From Methanobacterium sp. (GTDB taxonomy: Archaea; Methanobacteriota; Methanobacteria; Methanobacteriales; Methanobacteriaceae), in assembly GCA_012838205.1 (NCBI GenBank), contig DUPR01000062.1:23991-87990 (forward strand): 64,000 bases of DNA. The letters are read 5' to 3'. The notes beneath the pieces were generated by a model. That model did no database searches and had not been told where the DNA came from. It saw nothing but the letters and a program-made list of their open reading frames with translations. Position 1 is the stretch's first letter. Each line of letters opens with the position of its first letter. A program made the position numbers and the translations under genes. This document shows positions 22,259-33,971 of this stretch, in pieces.

Positions 22259-22936
22259 TCAAATTTTCTTGTGTTCTGTAACTGCAGAGTCATCATTCAT
22301 TTTAAAACTGTTTTTATATTCTACTAGATCTATTCCGCATCCTGGACCCAATTCAATTGAATCTCCTCTGACAATTTTGGCCTTGGTATTTTCTAAATAA
22401 ATTTCGTCTCCTTCAATGGTTTGTGTAATCAGTTCTTTCCCCCCTTCAAATGCAAAGATGATGCTTTTAAGGCTGAATAAATCATATTTTCCTTTTCTTT
22501 TAATTGTGATCTTTGATCCGCCGATTTCATCTGCTTGGGAAGAGCCATATAAGATGAGTTCTAGTTCATCGGCATTTAAAAGCCCTTCAATTTTAAAACT
22601 TCCTCCTATCTTCAAAGATTCAGCATTGCAATCCTCTTCAATACTGATACTCCCGTAAATTTCAGCATTTTCTGCGGATAAACTCCCTTTAATATCTGTA
22701 GCACCATTAATTTCCATTTTTTTTGATTCAACAGTTCCGTCAATGGAGCTATTCCCATTGATTTTCATGTGATTTGCGTTAACATTTCCTTTTAAGTTAC
22801 ATTGTCCATTTATTTTCAGATCTATACAATCCAGATCACCGTCTATCCTTCCACTTCCATTGATATTTACTGAATCGTATTTTCCACCATTAGCACTTCC
22901 ATGACCATTTATTCTTAAATCACTCATGTTTTTCAT
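22259..22936 (-). CDS. bactofilin-like polymer-forming protein (copy 2)
   Basis: A 225-residue paralogue of the protein at 19477-20160 with the same repeat logic (LRINGHG, VNINGSG, LKINGQC, MKINGNS, MEINGAT, AEIYGS) and the same C-terminal block ending GPGCGIDLVEYKNSFKMNDDSAVTEHKKI. Likely self-assembles into filaments or a scaffold, cytoplasmic since no signal peptide is seen. Between the regulator and the ABC genes. Confidence 0.82.
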   Translation of the reverse strand: MKNMSDLRINGHGSANGGKYDSVNINGSGRIDGDLDCIDLKINGQCNLKGNVNANHMKINGNSSIDGTVESKKMEINGATDIKGSLSAENAEIYGSISIEEDCNAESLKIGGSFKIEGLLNADELELILYGSSQADEIGGSKITIKRKGKYDLFSLKSIIFAFEGGKELITQTIEGDEIYLENTKAKIVRGDSIELGPGCGIDLVEYKNSFKMNDDSAVTEHKKI

Positions 22937-22948
22937 AATAATGCCCCT

Positions 22949-23572
22949 TTATATTATCTTGATTTTCAATTCCTCGATTAAGTCGGTTATATTTATTTTT
23001 GCAATGATCTTTGTATCATTTTCAAAGTAGATCTCAGCCACATTAGAATGTAAACAGCAGCTTGAAATTCCCAGTTTGCGTAAAAAAAGTAACACACAGC
23101 TTTTCGCCTTAAATTTGGAATAATATTTTTCTAATATTTCCAATATCATATTTCCTTCTTCATAATTGATTTTTCCTTCTTCAAAGAGTTTATCTAAGAT
23201 GTAAAGGAATAATATGGTTTCAAACTCATGCTTTTTACTATCGCCCTTTTTGTTTGCGTAAAAATCCAAGGTTGTTTTTGAAACAATGTTATGCTTAATA
23301 AGATCTTCTTTTCCCAGTGAAATTTCCATCAAATTAGGGGATAACATATTTGCTAAGTTGTCTAAGGAAATATCTCCTTTCATATTCTTTATTTTCTCTA
23401 TACGATCGATTATTTTCTCCTTTGGAAAAAATGTTTCCTGGCCGGTGTAAGTAGATTTCCGGATAAACCATTCCTCAGGAATTAAATTTTTCCTTTTCCA
23501 ACGATAAAGCTGGCCATAGGAAATTTGGGTTAATTCTAGTAATTCTTTTTTGGAAATCAACTCGTTTTCCAT
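22949..23572 (-). CDS. YhbD-family (DUF4004) MerR-like regulator
   Basis: The 207-residue protein starts with a MerR-type winged helix (ISKKELLELTQISYGQLYRWKRKNLIPEEWFIRKSTYTGQETFFP), the hallmark of YhbD/DUF4004, which in Bacillus sits beside bactofilins YhbE/YhbF. The C-terminal half carries a helical region and a cysteine pair (ISSCCLH). I start it at the ATG at 23572, behind GGTGG. It is the first gene of the cassette and its promoter holds a 7-bp inverted repeat at 23594-23613, suggesting autoregulation. Confidence 0.82.
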   Translation of the reverse strand: MENELISKKELLELTQISYGQLYRWKRKNLIPEEWFIRKSTYTGQETFFPKEKIIDRIEKIKNMKGDISLDNLANMLSPNLMEISLGKEDLIKHNIVSKTTLDFYANKKGDSKKHEFETILFLYILDKLFEEGKINYEEGNMILEILEKYYSKFKAKSCVLLFLRKLGISSCCLHSNVAEIYFENDTKIIAKINITDLIEELKIKII

Positions 23573-23593
23573 GTTTACCACCATATTTTTTAT

Positions 23594-23613
23594 CGTAACA
23601 AAACACTGTTACG
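23594..23613 (-). promoter_or_regulatory. operator-like inverted repeat before the bactofilin cassette
   Basis: CGTAACA-N6-TGTTACG is a perfect 7-bp inverted repeat 22 bases upstream of the regulator start. A TATA-like AAATATAAG on the minus strand lies about 25 bases further upstream, so the repeat would overlap the transcription start. A dimeric MerR-like repressor is the obvious candidate ligand. Confidence 0.6.
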
Positions 23614-23669
23614 TACTTAATATTACTTATATTTAAATCTATCTATAAATGACCCGCAAAGCAAAAGTA

Positions 23670-23695
23670 TATAAGTATATTCTTATATACTTATA
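23670..23695 (+). promoter_or_regulatory. palindrome on the ArsR-family promoter
   Basis: TATAAGTATA-N6-TATACTTATA is a perfect 10-bp inverted repeat ending four bases before the ATG at 23700. Its left arm sits where the TATA box of a leaderless transcript would be. This is the expected layout for an autorepressing ArsR dimer. Confidence 0.6.
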
Positions 23696-23699
23696 ATCC

Positions 23700-24050
23700 A
23701 TGCGGAGGATAAATTCCAAATCAACATTTGAGGCTACAGATGAACTTGAAGAAGTATTAAAAGCCTTGGCCAATGTCAACCGCTTACTCCTGATCTATTC
23801 ACTGGCTTCTGGTGAAGTTGAAAAGATCAGTGTAACTGAATTGTCGCAGAAAATGGGCATAACACAACCTGCAGCATCCCAGCACCTCAAAATCTTGAAA
23901 AATGCTGAAATACTCGTTGCAAAAAAAGAGGGAAACTACATTTACTATCGATTTAACAGACGCTCCATGGAAAAACACAAAAAACGAATTGATTTTTTAT
24001 TTACCTGCGCACTCAGTAAATGTAAACAACTTGAAAAACAAGAAAAATAG
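23700..24050 (+). CDS. ArsR-family winged-helix regulator
   Basis: A 116-residue ArsR/SmtB-type repressor: [24 protein letters not shown], then the recognition helix region [41 protein letters not shown]. The C-terminus has a cysteine pair (FTCALSKC) that could bind metal, but the classic CxC in the DNA-binding helix is absent. No room for a ribosome binding site before the ATG, so a leaderless transcript is likely. Divergent from the bactofilin cassette. Confidence 0.88.
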   Translation: MRRINSKSTFEATDELEEVLKALANVNRLLLIYSLASGEVEKISVTELSQKMGITQPAASQHLKILKNAEILVAKKEGNYIYYRFNRRSMEKHKKRIDFLFTCALSKCKQLEKQEK

Positions 24051-24207
24051 GCTCACAGAGTTGCCTAATTTTTTATAAAAACTCTATTTTTCATCTGATA
24101 ATTAAGTTTCAGAAAGATAACCATCAAAATAAAATATAATACTTGAAAACCTTCCAGAAAAAAATATATTCCTTTTTAAAAAAAATTGAACCACCCAAAG
24201 TGATAAT

Positions 24208-26583
<2,376 letters not shown>

Positions 26584-26625
26584 GTCCAACTATGTAGTAT
26601 AGGGTAAAACTAGAATTTTTTTATT

Positions 26626-26666
26626 CCCCAATACTTTATTATTTATGGGGATATTTTTTTTATTTT
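26626..26666 (+). terminator. terminator after lon
   Basis: CCCC-A-ATA...TATGGGG forms a seven-bp stem with one bulge, followed by ATATTTTTTTTATTTT. It lies about 45 bases after the lon stop and before a convergent gene. Confidence 0.65.
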
Positions 26667-26715
26667 GAAATAAATAGTTATTCTCTTTTTTTTTAAAAAA
26701 ACCATTTTCATGGTT

Positions 26716-27000
26716 TTATTTGTCACGAATAAAACTTTCTGTGAGCTTTTTTAACATTTTTTTCGTTTCACGATCATTATAGTATGGTTTTGTTTTTTCT
26801 TGTATGGATTGTTCTATTATCAGCATTTCGTTTAGCTTTTTTTGCAGTTCTTCATCCATGTTGGCGAATGATAAAACAGTGGACAAGTTATCAAAGTGTT
26901 CTGAGTAGACTAATTCTCCTCCGCACCGGCAACTTTCAAAATCATCAAGATGTTCTCCATCTTCTAACTGATAGTAACCCTTACATTCCCTGCAAATCAC
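26716..27000 (-). CDS. small zinc-ribbon protein, Methanobacteriales type
   Basis: The 94-residue protein begins MICRECKGYYQLEDGEHLDDFESCRCGGELVY, a four-cysteine zinc ribbon (CxxC...CxC) I recognise as recurring at the N-terminus of several Methanobacteriales proteins. The rest is a charged helix. Function unknown. Confidence 0.75.
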   Translation of the reverse strand: MICRECKGYYQLEDGEHLDDFESCRCGGELVYSEHFDNLSTVLSFANMDEELQKKLNEMLIIEQSIQEKTKPYYNDRETKKMLKKLTESFIRDK

Positions 27001-27218
27001 ATAACCAATATTAACACTACCATTTTTGTCTAAAAAAAATTATTGTTTATTGATGACAATATTGTTATAATATTTAATTGTCAGTTCATTAATAATAAAT
27101 CTTTCTTGTCAAAATCTGAATGAAATAGAAATAATCAAGAAATTTTTATATTCGCATTAAATATTACCAAAATTTATATTTTATAATAAAGATATAATAC
27201 ATCACTTGGGGGGTCATA

Positions 27219-28106
27219 ATGCAAGTTAAAGGTGCTCACTATTACATTGAAAAGGGTATAGAAACTTGGTTAGATCGAAAAAACTATTTTGAGGCGATTA
27301 AACTATTTTCCCAAGCATTAGAACTTGAACCTCACAACCCTGATGCTCACCTCTTGAGAGGCGCAGTTTATGTTGATGTGGGTGACTTACAACTTGCTTT
27401 GAAGGATTACAATAAAGCTTTAAAATACAACCCTGAAAATATTGGTCTTTTTTTTGATAAAGGCACTGTCTTGTTCTATTTAGGCGAATACCCTAAGGCT
27501 ATACATTCTTATGAAATATTTCTTAAAGATGAACCTCACGATGTTGATGCCTTGTATTTTAATGGCTTAGCCTACCATTTTCTGGGGAAAAATAAGACTG
27601 CTCAAAAATTAATTGATAAAGCACTGGGTTTAATTGAAAGATCTGATGATTTGTATCCCGATTTATGTAATGCGAAAGGAGAGATACTTTTTGACCTCAA
27701 AAAATACTCTAATTCCATCTCTTATTTCAATAAAGCTGTTGAATCGGATCCCACTTCTTTTATTGCTCTATATAATATAGGACGTGCATATTATGAAATG
27801 GGAAAACTTGATGAAGCCCTGAAATACATTGATGATGCTTTAATAATTGAGCCTAAAGAATGGGATCTACTCAATTATAAAGGTCTAATATTAATGGATA
27901 TGGGTCGTAAGGATGAAGCAATAGATATCTTTGATAAGATAATCCAATTACATCCCATGTACTTCCCAGCATGGTACAATAAAGGGGTGACCCTGAAACA
28001 ACTTAAAAGAACAAAAGAAGCTCTGGAACATTTTGAAGAAGCCATCAGATTGCTTTTAGATAAAAAACCCAATATAACCAAAGGAATGTGTTTGAAGAAT
28101 TTATAG
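27219..28106 (+). CDS. tetratricopeptide repeat protein
   Basis: The 295-residue protein consists of about seven to eight TPR units (for example [52 protein letters not shown]). There is no signal peptide or membrane span, so it is a cytoplasmic scaffold. ATG behind GGGGGG. Partner not evident. Confidence 0.88.
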   Translation: MQVKGAHYYIEKGIETWLDRKNYFEAIKLFSQALELEPHNPDAHLLRGAVYVDVGDLQLALKDYNKALKYNPENIGLFFDKGTVLFYLGEYPKAIHSYEIFLKDEPHDVDALYFNGLAYHFLGKNKTAQKLIDKALGLIERSDDLYPDLCNAKGEILFDLKKYSNSISYFNKAVESDPTSFIALYNIGRAYYEMGKLDEALKYIDDALIIEPKEWDLLNYKGLILMDMGRKDEAIDIFDKIIQLHPMYFPAWYNKGVTLKQLKRTKEALEHFEEAIRLLLDKKPNITKGMCLKNL

Positions 28107-28215
28107 AATTGAAAACCGAGAAGAATTAATTCATAAGTGTTTGTTTAACAGAAACTTTTTTTTGAAGAATTTTTAACCACATTTTTTCTAATCATGTCTT
28201 TTTTTAACAAAAACA

Positions 28216-29022
28216 TTAATTCAAGCTTTTTTTCAATGTGGTCACGATGATCTGAGGCCGTGCAAAGAATCGCACTGGCAATATAGTTGTTCCAATACCA
28301 TTACTCACAATTAAGGTGGTGCCGTCTTCTTCTATGACTCCGGTCCTATATTTATCCCCATAAACCGAATGGGTGGTTGGTGCCCACATACCGAAAAAGG
28401 TAACTTGCCCACCATGGGTGTGTCCTGAAAAAACCAGATCAACCTTGGATTTATCCACAAGTGGAAAGTAGTCTGGGTTATGGGTTAGCAAAATAACAAA
28501 ATCCTGGGATGACACCACAGAAGTGGTGTAACTTGGAAGTTGAACTCCATTGTTATAGTCTCCCACTCCACCAAGCCGGATCCTGGAACCATATTTTTTA
28601 ATCCAAGTTCCCTTGTTACCAATATAGGTTATTCCATGCTGTGGAATTGCTTCAAGGGTGTTATATTGTGGGTCTTTATTCCCTAAAACAGCATAAACAC
28701 CTAGAGGGGCTTTTAATTTTGACAGAGATTTAAAGGTAGGTTGCACATATTCTGAATCCCCATCTACATAATCTCCACCCAAAAGTATGAGATCTGGTTT
28801 AAGGGCATTAACCTGGTTAACCAGGCTATCAACACGATTCTGGTCGAAGGAAGTACCGGCATGAATGTCTGAAACAAAAACGATCCGTTTCCCATCAAAC
28901 TCTGAGGGGATCTGATCTGATTCAATGGTTATTTCTTTGGTTTCAATCCAGTAAGGTTCGATTAACATGTAAGCAAGCAACACAGACGCGACTATAATAA
29001 GTAAACAACGTTTTTTAAGCAA
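28216..29022 (-). CDS. membrane-anchored metallophosphoesterase (YaeI-like)
   Basis: A 268-residue calcineurin-like phosphoesterase. One N-terminal membrane helix ([15 protein letters not shown]) is followed by the metal motifs [26 protein letters not shown] and FSGHTHGGQ. Family members act on lipid-linked or UDP-linked phosphates in some bacteria; the substrate here is unknown. TTG start. Convergent with the TPR gene. Confidence 0.88.
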   Translation of the reverse strand: MLKKRCLLIIVASVLLAYMLIEPYWIETKEITIESDQIPSEFDGKRIVFVSDIHAGTSFDQNRVDSLVNQVNALKPDLILLGGDYVDGDSEYVQPTFKSLSKLKAPLGVYAVLGNKDPQYNTLEAIPQHGITYIGNKGTWIKKYGSRIRLGGVGDYNNGVQLPSYTTSVVSSQDFVILLTHNPDYFPLVDKSKVDLVFSGHTHGGQVTFFGMWAPTTHSVYGDKYRTGVIEEDGTTLIVSNGIGTTILPVRFFARPQIIVTTLKKSLN

Positions 29023-29931
29023 ATTGGCACCAACTATAAGTTTATTTTAAATTCATTGCATATAAGCTCTGTTTTCTATGAAAATTGGTTTTTAAATATA
29101 ATACTGGCTTATGAACTAGAAACTTTGAATAAAATAGATTTTTCAAACATAATACATAATAATATTGATATTCAGCAAGTTATTTTTTTAACATTTCTAG
29201 ATTATATATTTCAAAATTGAGGGGGTTTAAGAGTTTTAAATCAGATACTTGCAACACCTAAAACTTCACAACCTCAAGAACATAAGATAGTTGTTTATCT
29301 ATCATGTTTAAAATATTAATACAAATTTTTAAGGGAGACGCAACGCCTAAGTCATTGATAAAAGAAAAAGTTAAGAAAAACCAAAATATTATACAATATA
29401 CTTTGCATAAATACAATATGTAAAAGAAGAAACCAATGGAAAGATGCAGATTTATCTGGAAAAGGGATCTTGAAAAGATTTAAATCCCTTATTAGTTTTT
29501 TTTGGGGGGGGGTAGTATTTAGCTGTACTTCAACCACCTCTACAGGGAACATATTCAGTTTTCCAACTCTTCAGGTTAATGCTTCATCTTCTAAAGATAT
29601 TAGTATTGTTGCAGAGTTTTGAGTAGATAGGCATTTGATGTACATGACCCATTCAAATATCGCTTACTTTCAGTTGTGGGATAAAACAACAAATTATAAT
29701 TGCTGTAACTAGTAATGTAAGTGCCTCTACACGGAAAACAGATAGTAAAATTCATACTATAACAATAATATTTAAAAAGGCGATGAGTTCCTAACATCTA
29801 AGTACCAATGCACTTATGAAGGGCAGTGCGACTACTGTAGGCTTCTAAATAAACCATCTCCTTTCTAGTGTTGGACAAAATATCAAATCATATTGAAATT
29901 GATTATCACTTCAATTAGGGAGTTGAAAAGC
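29023..29931. other. long intergenic region with gene-remnant character
   Basis: No complete gene is evident. A 50-codon ORF (TTG 29470 to TGA 29622) begins MKRFKSLISFFWGG, like a signal peptide, and includes a T8G9 homopolymer tract; a second short open stretch near 29690-29800 reads IAVTSNVSAST..., like the end of another signal peptide. Both look like broken fragments of surface-protein genes. Confidence 0.45.
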
Positions 29932-32199
29932 TTGGCAAAAAGGAGATCGTACAGACCATATGCAGTTATTTTTCTTATTTTACCTTTGTTTTTAAGTTTA
30001 GGCAATGTTTCAGCAGCTCAATGGAATGTTGGAATTGGACAGGATTACAACAACATTCAAGAGGCAATATATAATGTAAATACTGCTGACGGAGATATTA
30101 TAAACGTTTTCAATGGCACATACGAAGAAGATGTTGTGGTGAATAAAAACCTGATCATCAAGGCCAACAATAACGATACAGTTACATTAAAACCAGTAGA
30201 TGTTGGTTTTAACATAGTAAACGACACCACAGGCAATGGTGGCGGAACAAAAATAACCGGATTTATCATCAACCTGATAAACGGCAGATTAGGTATGAAC
30301 ATCTCTGCAGACCATTGTATGATTGAAAATAATACCATAAATGGTGGGGAAAAAGGAATAATAACTATTGGAAACAACACGCTTATTAAAAGAAACAAAA
30401 TATTTGGTGTATCAAATATCAGCATCCAGGCAGGTTATTCTTCAATTATAAACGAAGCTGGCAGCACTAAAATCATAATCCAAACTGCAAACAATACATT
30501 AGTGGACCGTAACCAGATTACCGGTGGATTAACCGGCATAGCTATTATGGGAAATAACAACATTGTCAGCAAAAACACCATATTCAACGTTTCAGACTCA
30601 GGTATAGCCCTTGTAGGGAGTTATCCTATCATTTCTGATAACAAATTATCCAATATGGTGGGTCCAGGATCAAAGATAGGAATAACAGTAGCAGCTTTAA
30701 ACTTAGAGGGCACCACAGGCCTTACTATGAATAATAACATCCTCAATAACATTAGAAGTGCTGATAATAAAACCACTGGGATAGATATATATGCCATGAG
30801 CATGGACGCACAACTGGACGATATTATAGTTAAGGGAAATAAAATATCAGACATTTCTGGGTTTGGTGAAAACACTGGAATATCAGTTGTAACCCTAGCA
30901 TTAAAGGGAGCCATGTCCAGTTTTAAAGTGTCAGATAACATAATCACCAATATTGTAAGTCAGGGTATAAATAGTACTTGTAAAGGCATATACTGTCTGC
31001 CAATGGGATTTGATGGAAATAACACCACTGAATCAGAAACTTTGTTAATCTCTAAAAATAAAATTACCAAACTAAAGTGTGAAGATGAAGGCGGGCAATG
31101 TCAAGGCTTATCCTACTTGCAATTAATTCAGGGAAATTCTTCTATTTCAGAAAATTACATATCTGAAATTGTAGGAAATACTATGGCAGCCGGAATTTTC
31201 GCTCTGGGAATAGACTACACCACATTCAAGTCTCAAATGACCATTAATCGAAACCAGATCACCGATATCATAGCAAACAATGCGACATCTGGAATCATGT
31301 CAGTGAACATGGGAGACATGTTCATCCTGCACAACAATATTTTCCATCTGTACAGTAATAATTCCAGGTTTATAACAACCCAACCTATTTTAAGCAACGC
31401 CACCATTATGGGGAATAATCTGGAAGGTACCGGTAAAGAAATAGGTATCTCGGTAAATGGTAATTCAACCATAAGCTACAACCGGATGGTGAACTTCCAG
31501 TATTACATTAAAAACATGGTTTTTCTTGAATTAGTTATGGAAATGTATCCATTCACAGATGAACAATTAAGGGATTACATCAAGTCTCAATATGAAGACA
31601 TCACTGATGAACAGTTGGATGAAATAATAGCTGCCTTCCACAAATTGGTGGACTATATGAACAGTTTTCCAAGCTACACCACCGCACCCTACAACTGGTA
31701 CGGAACTAACACCGACCCGGGAAATAGTAAATTTTCACCAAGCAACGGAACCATCAACTTCAAACCATGGCTTATTCTGAATATAAATGCTAATCCACCT
31801 ACTATACAAGTTGGTCAAACTTCTAAGATCACTACCAATGTTTATAAAGATTCTATTGGTGGAGATCACAGTGCAAACGCAGTTCAGTTCTTCAGCGGGC
31901 CCTGGGTGACATTCACCACCAATCTGGGCAACATAGGGAGTAAATCAATCATAGTTAACTGGATTAACGGGTTGGCTACCGCTATTTTAAGGGGTGATGA
32001 AGGACCAGGACTAGCCAGGGTAACTGCCACAGATTATCAGACAGTCCAAACTTTTGTCACCATACTGGGAGTGCCTGTGCCACATGGTTTCATAGATCCT
32101 AACGTCATTAAAATGCAGGACACCGGGATGCCAATAACATACATATTAATGGCTTTAACACTACTTTTAGGGGGATTAGTATTGTCAACTAAGAAATAA
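29932..32199 (+). CDS. surface protein with parallel beta-helix (PbH1) repeats
   Basis: The protein of about 755 residues has a signal peptide (basic start, then YAVIFLILPLFLSLGNVSAA), a long right-handed beta-helix with N-x-I/G-N-N repeats (IENNTINGG, IKRNKIFGV, VDRNQITGG, VSKNTIFNV; residues about 30-560), an Ig-like region (IQVGQTSKITTNVYKDSIGG) and a C-terminal membrane span (YILMALTLLLGGLVLSTKK). This is the common adhesin-like protein architecture of Methanobacteriales. I start at TTG 29932, nine bases after AGGGAG. Confidence 0.88.
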   Translation: MAKRRSYRPYAVIFLILPLFLSLGNVSAAQWNVGIGQDYNNIQEAIYNVNTADGDIINVFNGTYEEDVVVNKNLIIKANNNDTVTLKPVDVGFNIVNDTTGNGGGTKITGFIINLINGRLGMNISADHCMIENNTINGGEKGIITIGNNTLIKRNKIFGVSNISIQAGYSSIINEAGSTKIIIQTANNTLVDRNQITGGLTGIAIMGNNNIVSKNTIFNVSDSGIALVGSYPIISDNKLSNMVGPGSKIGITVAALNLEGTTGLTMNNNILNNIRSADNKTTGIDIYAMSMDAQLDDIIVKGNKISDISGFGENTGISVVTLALKGAMSSFKVSDNIITNIVSQGINSTCKGIYCLPMGFDGNNTTESETLLISKNKITKLKCEDEGGQCQGLSYLQLIQGNSSISENYISEIVGNTMAAGIFALGIDYTTFKSQMTINRNQITDIIANNATSGIMSVNMGDMFILHNNIFHLYSNNSRFITTQPILSNATIMGNNLEGTGKEIGISVNGNSTISYNRMVNFQYYIKNMVFLELVMEMYPFTDEQLRDYIKSQYEDITDEQLDEIIAAFHKLVDYMNSFPSYTTAPYNWYGTNTDPGNSKFSPSNGTINFKPWLILNINANPPTIQVGQTSKITTNVYKDSIGGDHSANAVQFFSGPWVTFTTNLGNIGSKSIIVNWINGLATAILRGDEGPGLARVTATDYQTVQTFVTILGVPVPHGFIDPNVIKMQDTGMPITYILMALTLLLGGLVLSTKK

Positions 32200-32239
32200 C
32201 CCCATATCCCTTTTAAAAAAAACAGAAGAAGATGAAAAC

Positions 32240-33067
32240 ATGACTGAATTGGATTATTTTAAAGAAAAGATTTGTATAGTTACCGGGGCCAATTCTGGTA
32301 TCGGGTATGCGTTAAGTGAAGAACTCCTAAAAAGAGGGGCAGTTGTTTACATGGCAGGGCGCAACCCTGAAAAAATTCAAAAAGCCACTGAAAAGCTTTC
32401 CAAGTACAGTGACAGAATTCATGAAGTTATCGTGGATGTTACAATCCAAAAACAAGTGCAAAAGGCCATTGAAGATGTGGCAGAGGAAGCAGGTAGACTT
32501 GACTTTTTATTCAACAATGCAGGAGTTGGAGGAACTCTACAGTATGAAAAAGCCACTTTGGATGACTGGAAAACCATCATTGATGTAAACCTCTGGAGCG
32601 TCATTTACGGAGTCCACGCGGCCGTCCCTATCATGCTAAAACAGGGAAGTGGACATATAGTTAACACCAGCTCCGTGGCAGGAATAGTCCCCATGCCCTT
32701 CCAGGCACTATATTCCCTTACAAAATTCGGTGTTACCGGGCTCACTGAAAGTTTGAGGTATGAATATGCAGAAAAAGGTCTTCATTTTTCCACAGTCTGT
32801 CCCGCGAATATAGCAACACCTATTTTTAAAAAATCAATTGATGGCACAGTGCATGATCATGTAAAGATACCAGACGATGCAATTCCTCCAAAAATTGCTT
32901 CAAAACTGATTTTGAACAAATTAGTGGAAAAACAGGGGATTATATTCGTGCCTGAAGAACTTGAACAATTTTGGCATGGTTATGTCTTCAAAAAATTAGA
33001 AGATCACCTGTTAACAATGGCCCATGAACGTAGAGAATCATATGCGGAAAAAGGAAATTACATGTAA
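32240..33067 (+). CDS. short-chain dehydrogenase/reductase
   Basis: A 275-residue classical SDR: nucleotide-binding [17 protein letters not shown], catalytic Ser in [10 protein letters not shown] and YSLTK (YxxxK, at positions 32711-32725). The insertion of a polar C-terminus ([19 protein letters not shown]) is like the fatty-acid/sterol oxidoreductase branch. It is followed after five bases by an acetoacetate decarboxylase-like gene, so the two probably act on the same keto compound. Confidence 0.9.
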   Translation: MTELDYFKEKICIVTGANSGIGYALSEELLKRGAVVYMAGRNPEKIQKATEKLSKYSDRIHEVIVDVTIQKQVQKAIEDVAEEAGRLDFLFNNAGVGGTLQYEKATLDDWKTIIDVNLWSVIYGVHAAVPIMLKQGSGHIVNTSSVAGIVPMPFQALYSLTKFGVTGLTESLRYEYAEKGLHFSTVCPANIATPIFKKSIDGTVHDHVKIPDDAIPPKIASKLILNKLVEKQGIIFVPEELEQFWHGYVFKKLEDHLLTMAHERRESYAEKGNYM

Positions 33068-33084
33068 ATGGGGTGGATTTTTTC

Positions 33085-33879
33085 ATGTTTAAATTAGAAG
33101 ATGGCTTCACCTATTTAATGCCAGCCCATTTTGGGGGAAATAAATTTGACCCAGAGGTCAAAATTACACAAAAAGCAACAACCATAGTGATAAGCTATGA
33201 AACTGAGGAAAAACTTCTTGAAAATTACATTCCTGAAGGATTTGAATTACGATCCCCTGAAGTTCAAGTCATGTTCAGCAAATTCACTGAGATCAACTGG
33301 ATGCTTGGGGGAAACTACAATCTCATCGATGTTTCTGCACCTGTCAGATTCAATGGAAAAAAAGATCAACTGGAAGGAAACTACTCACTGGTGGTCTGGG
33401 AGAATAAAACTGCACCTATCCTTGGGGGGCGGGAACAAACTGGAATTCCCAAAATCTTTGCAGACATTGAAGAATTGCATATTTTAAAGCCCCATTACAC
33501 CACAAACGCCAGTTATGATGGAAACAACTTTTTAAACATGTATTTCGAAGCCACAGATGAGTTGACTGGAGACGACTTAGATTATATTAAGACAATGTCA
33601 TCATCTTCAAACACCATTGGATGGAGATATATTCCAAAAGTCGGTGCTCCTGGGGCTGAACTGAGTCAGTTCATACTTTATCCCCAGGGAATGGAGGTTG
33701 AAAAAGTGCAAGTGGGTAATGGCAGTCTTAAATGGACTCAATTGGACCCAATGCAAAATGCACCTCAGTTTCATATAATCAACAGCCTGGCAGCCCTGCC
33801 AATTAAGAATATAAATAATGCCCTGTTATCAGAGGGAACAGCAATTCTTAGAGCATTCGGCGCCCGTGTTTTAGAATAA
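33085..33879 (+). CDS. acetoacetate decarboxylase family protein
   Basis: The protein of about 264 residues matches the ADC fold ([47 protein letters not shown]). The Schiff-base lysine region of true acetoacetate decarboxylases (GREx-G-x-PKK) is present as [11 protein letters not shown] with a single lysine, so decarboxylase activity is possible but not certain. I prefer the ATG at 33085 over the GTG at 33073, which sits in the ribosome binding site GGGGTGG. Confidence 0.82.
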   Translation: MFKLEDGFTYLMPAHFGGNKFDPEVKITQKATTIVISYETEEKLLENYIPEGFELRSPEVQVMFSKFTEINWMLGGNYNLIDVSAPVRFNGKKDQLEGNYSLVVWENKTAPILGGREQTGIPKIFADIEELHILKPHYTTNASYDGNNFLNMYFEATDELTGDDLDYIKTMSSSSNTIGWRYIPKVGAPGAELSQFILYPQGMEVEKVQVGNGSLKWTQLDPMQNAPQFHIINSLAALPIKNINNALLSEGTAILRAFGARVLE

Positions 33880-33971
33880 TACTTTGGTCTAAAAAAATGA
33901 ATATTCTAAAAAATAAATATAATATAATTAGTGTCTGTAAGATGATATTATTTTCGTAGGAGGATGTTTCT

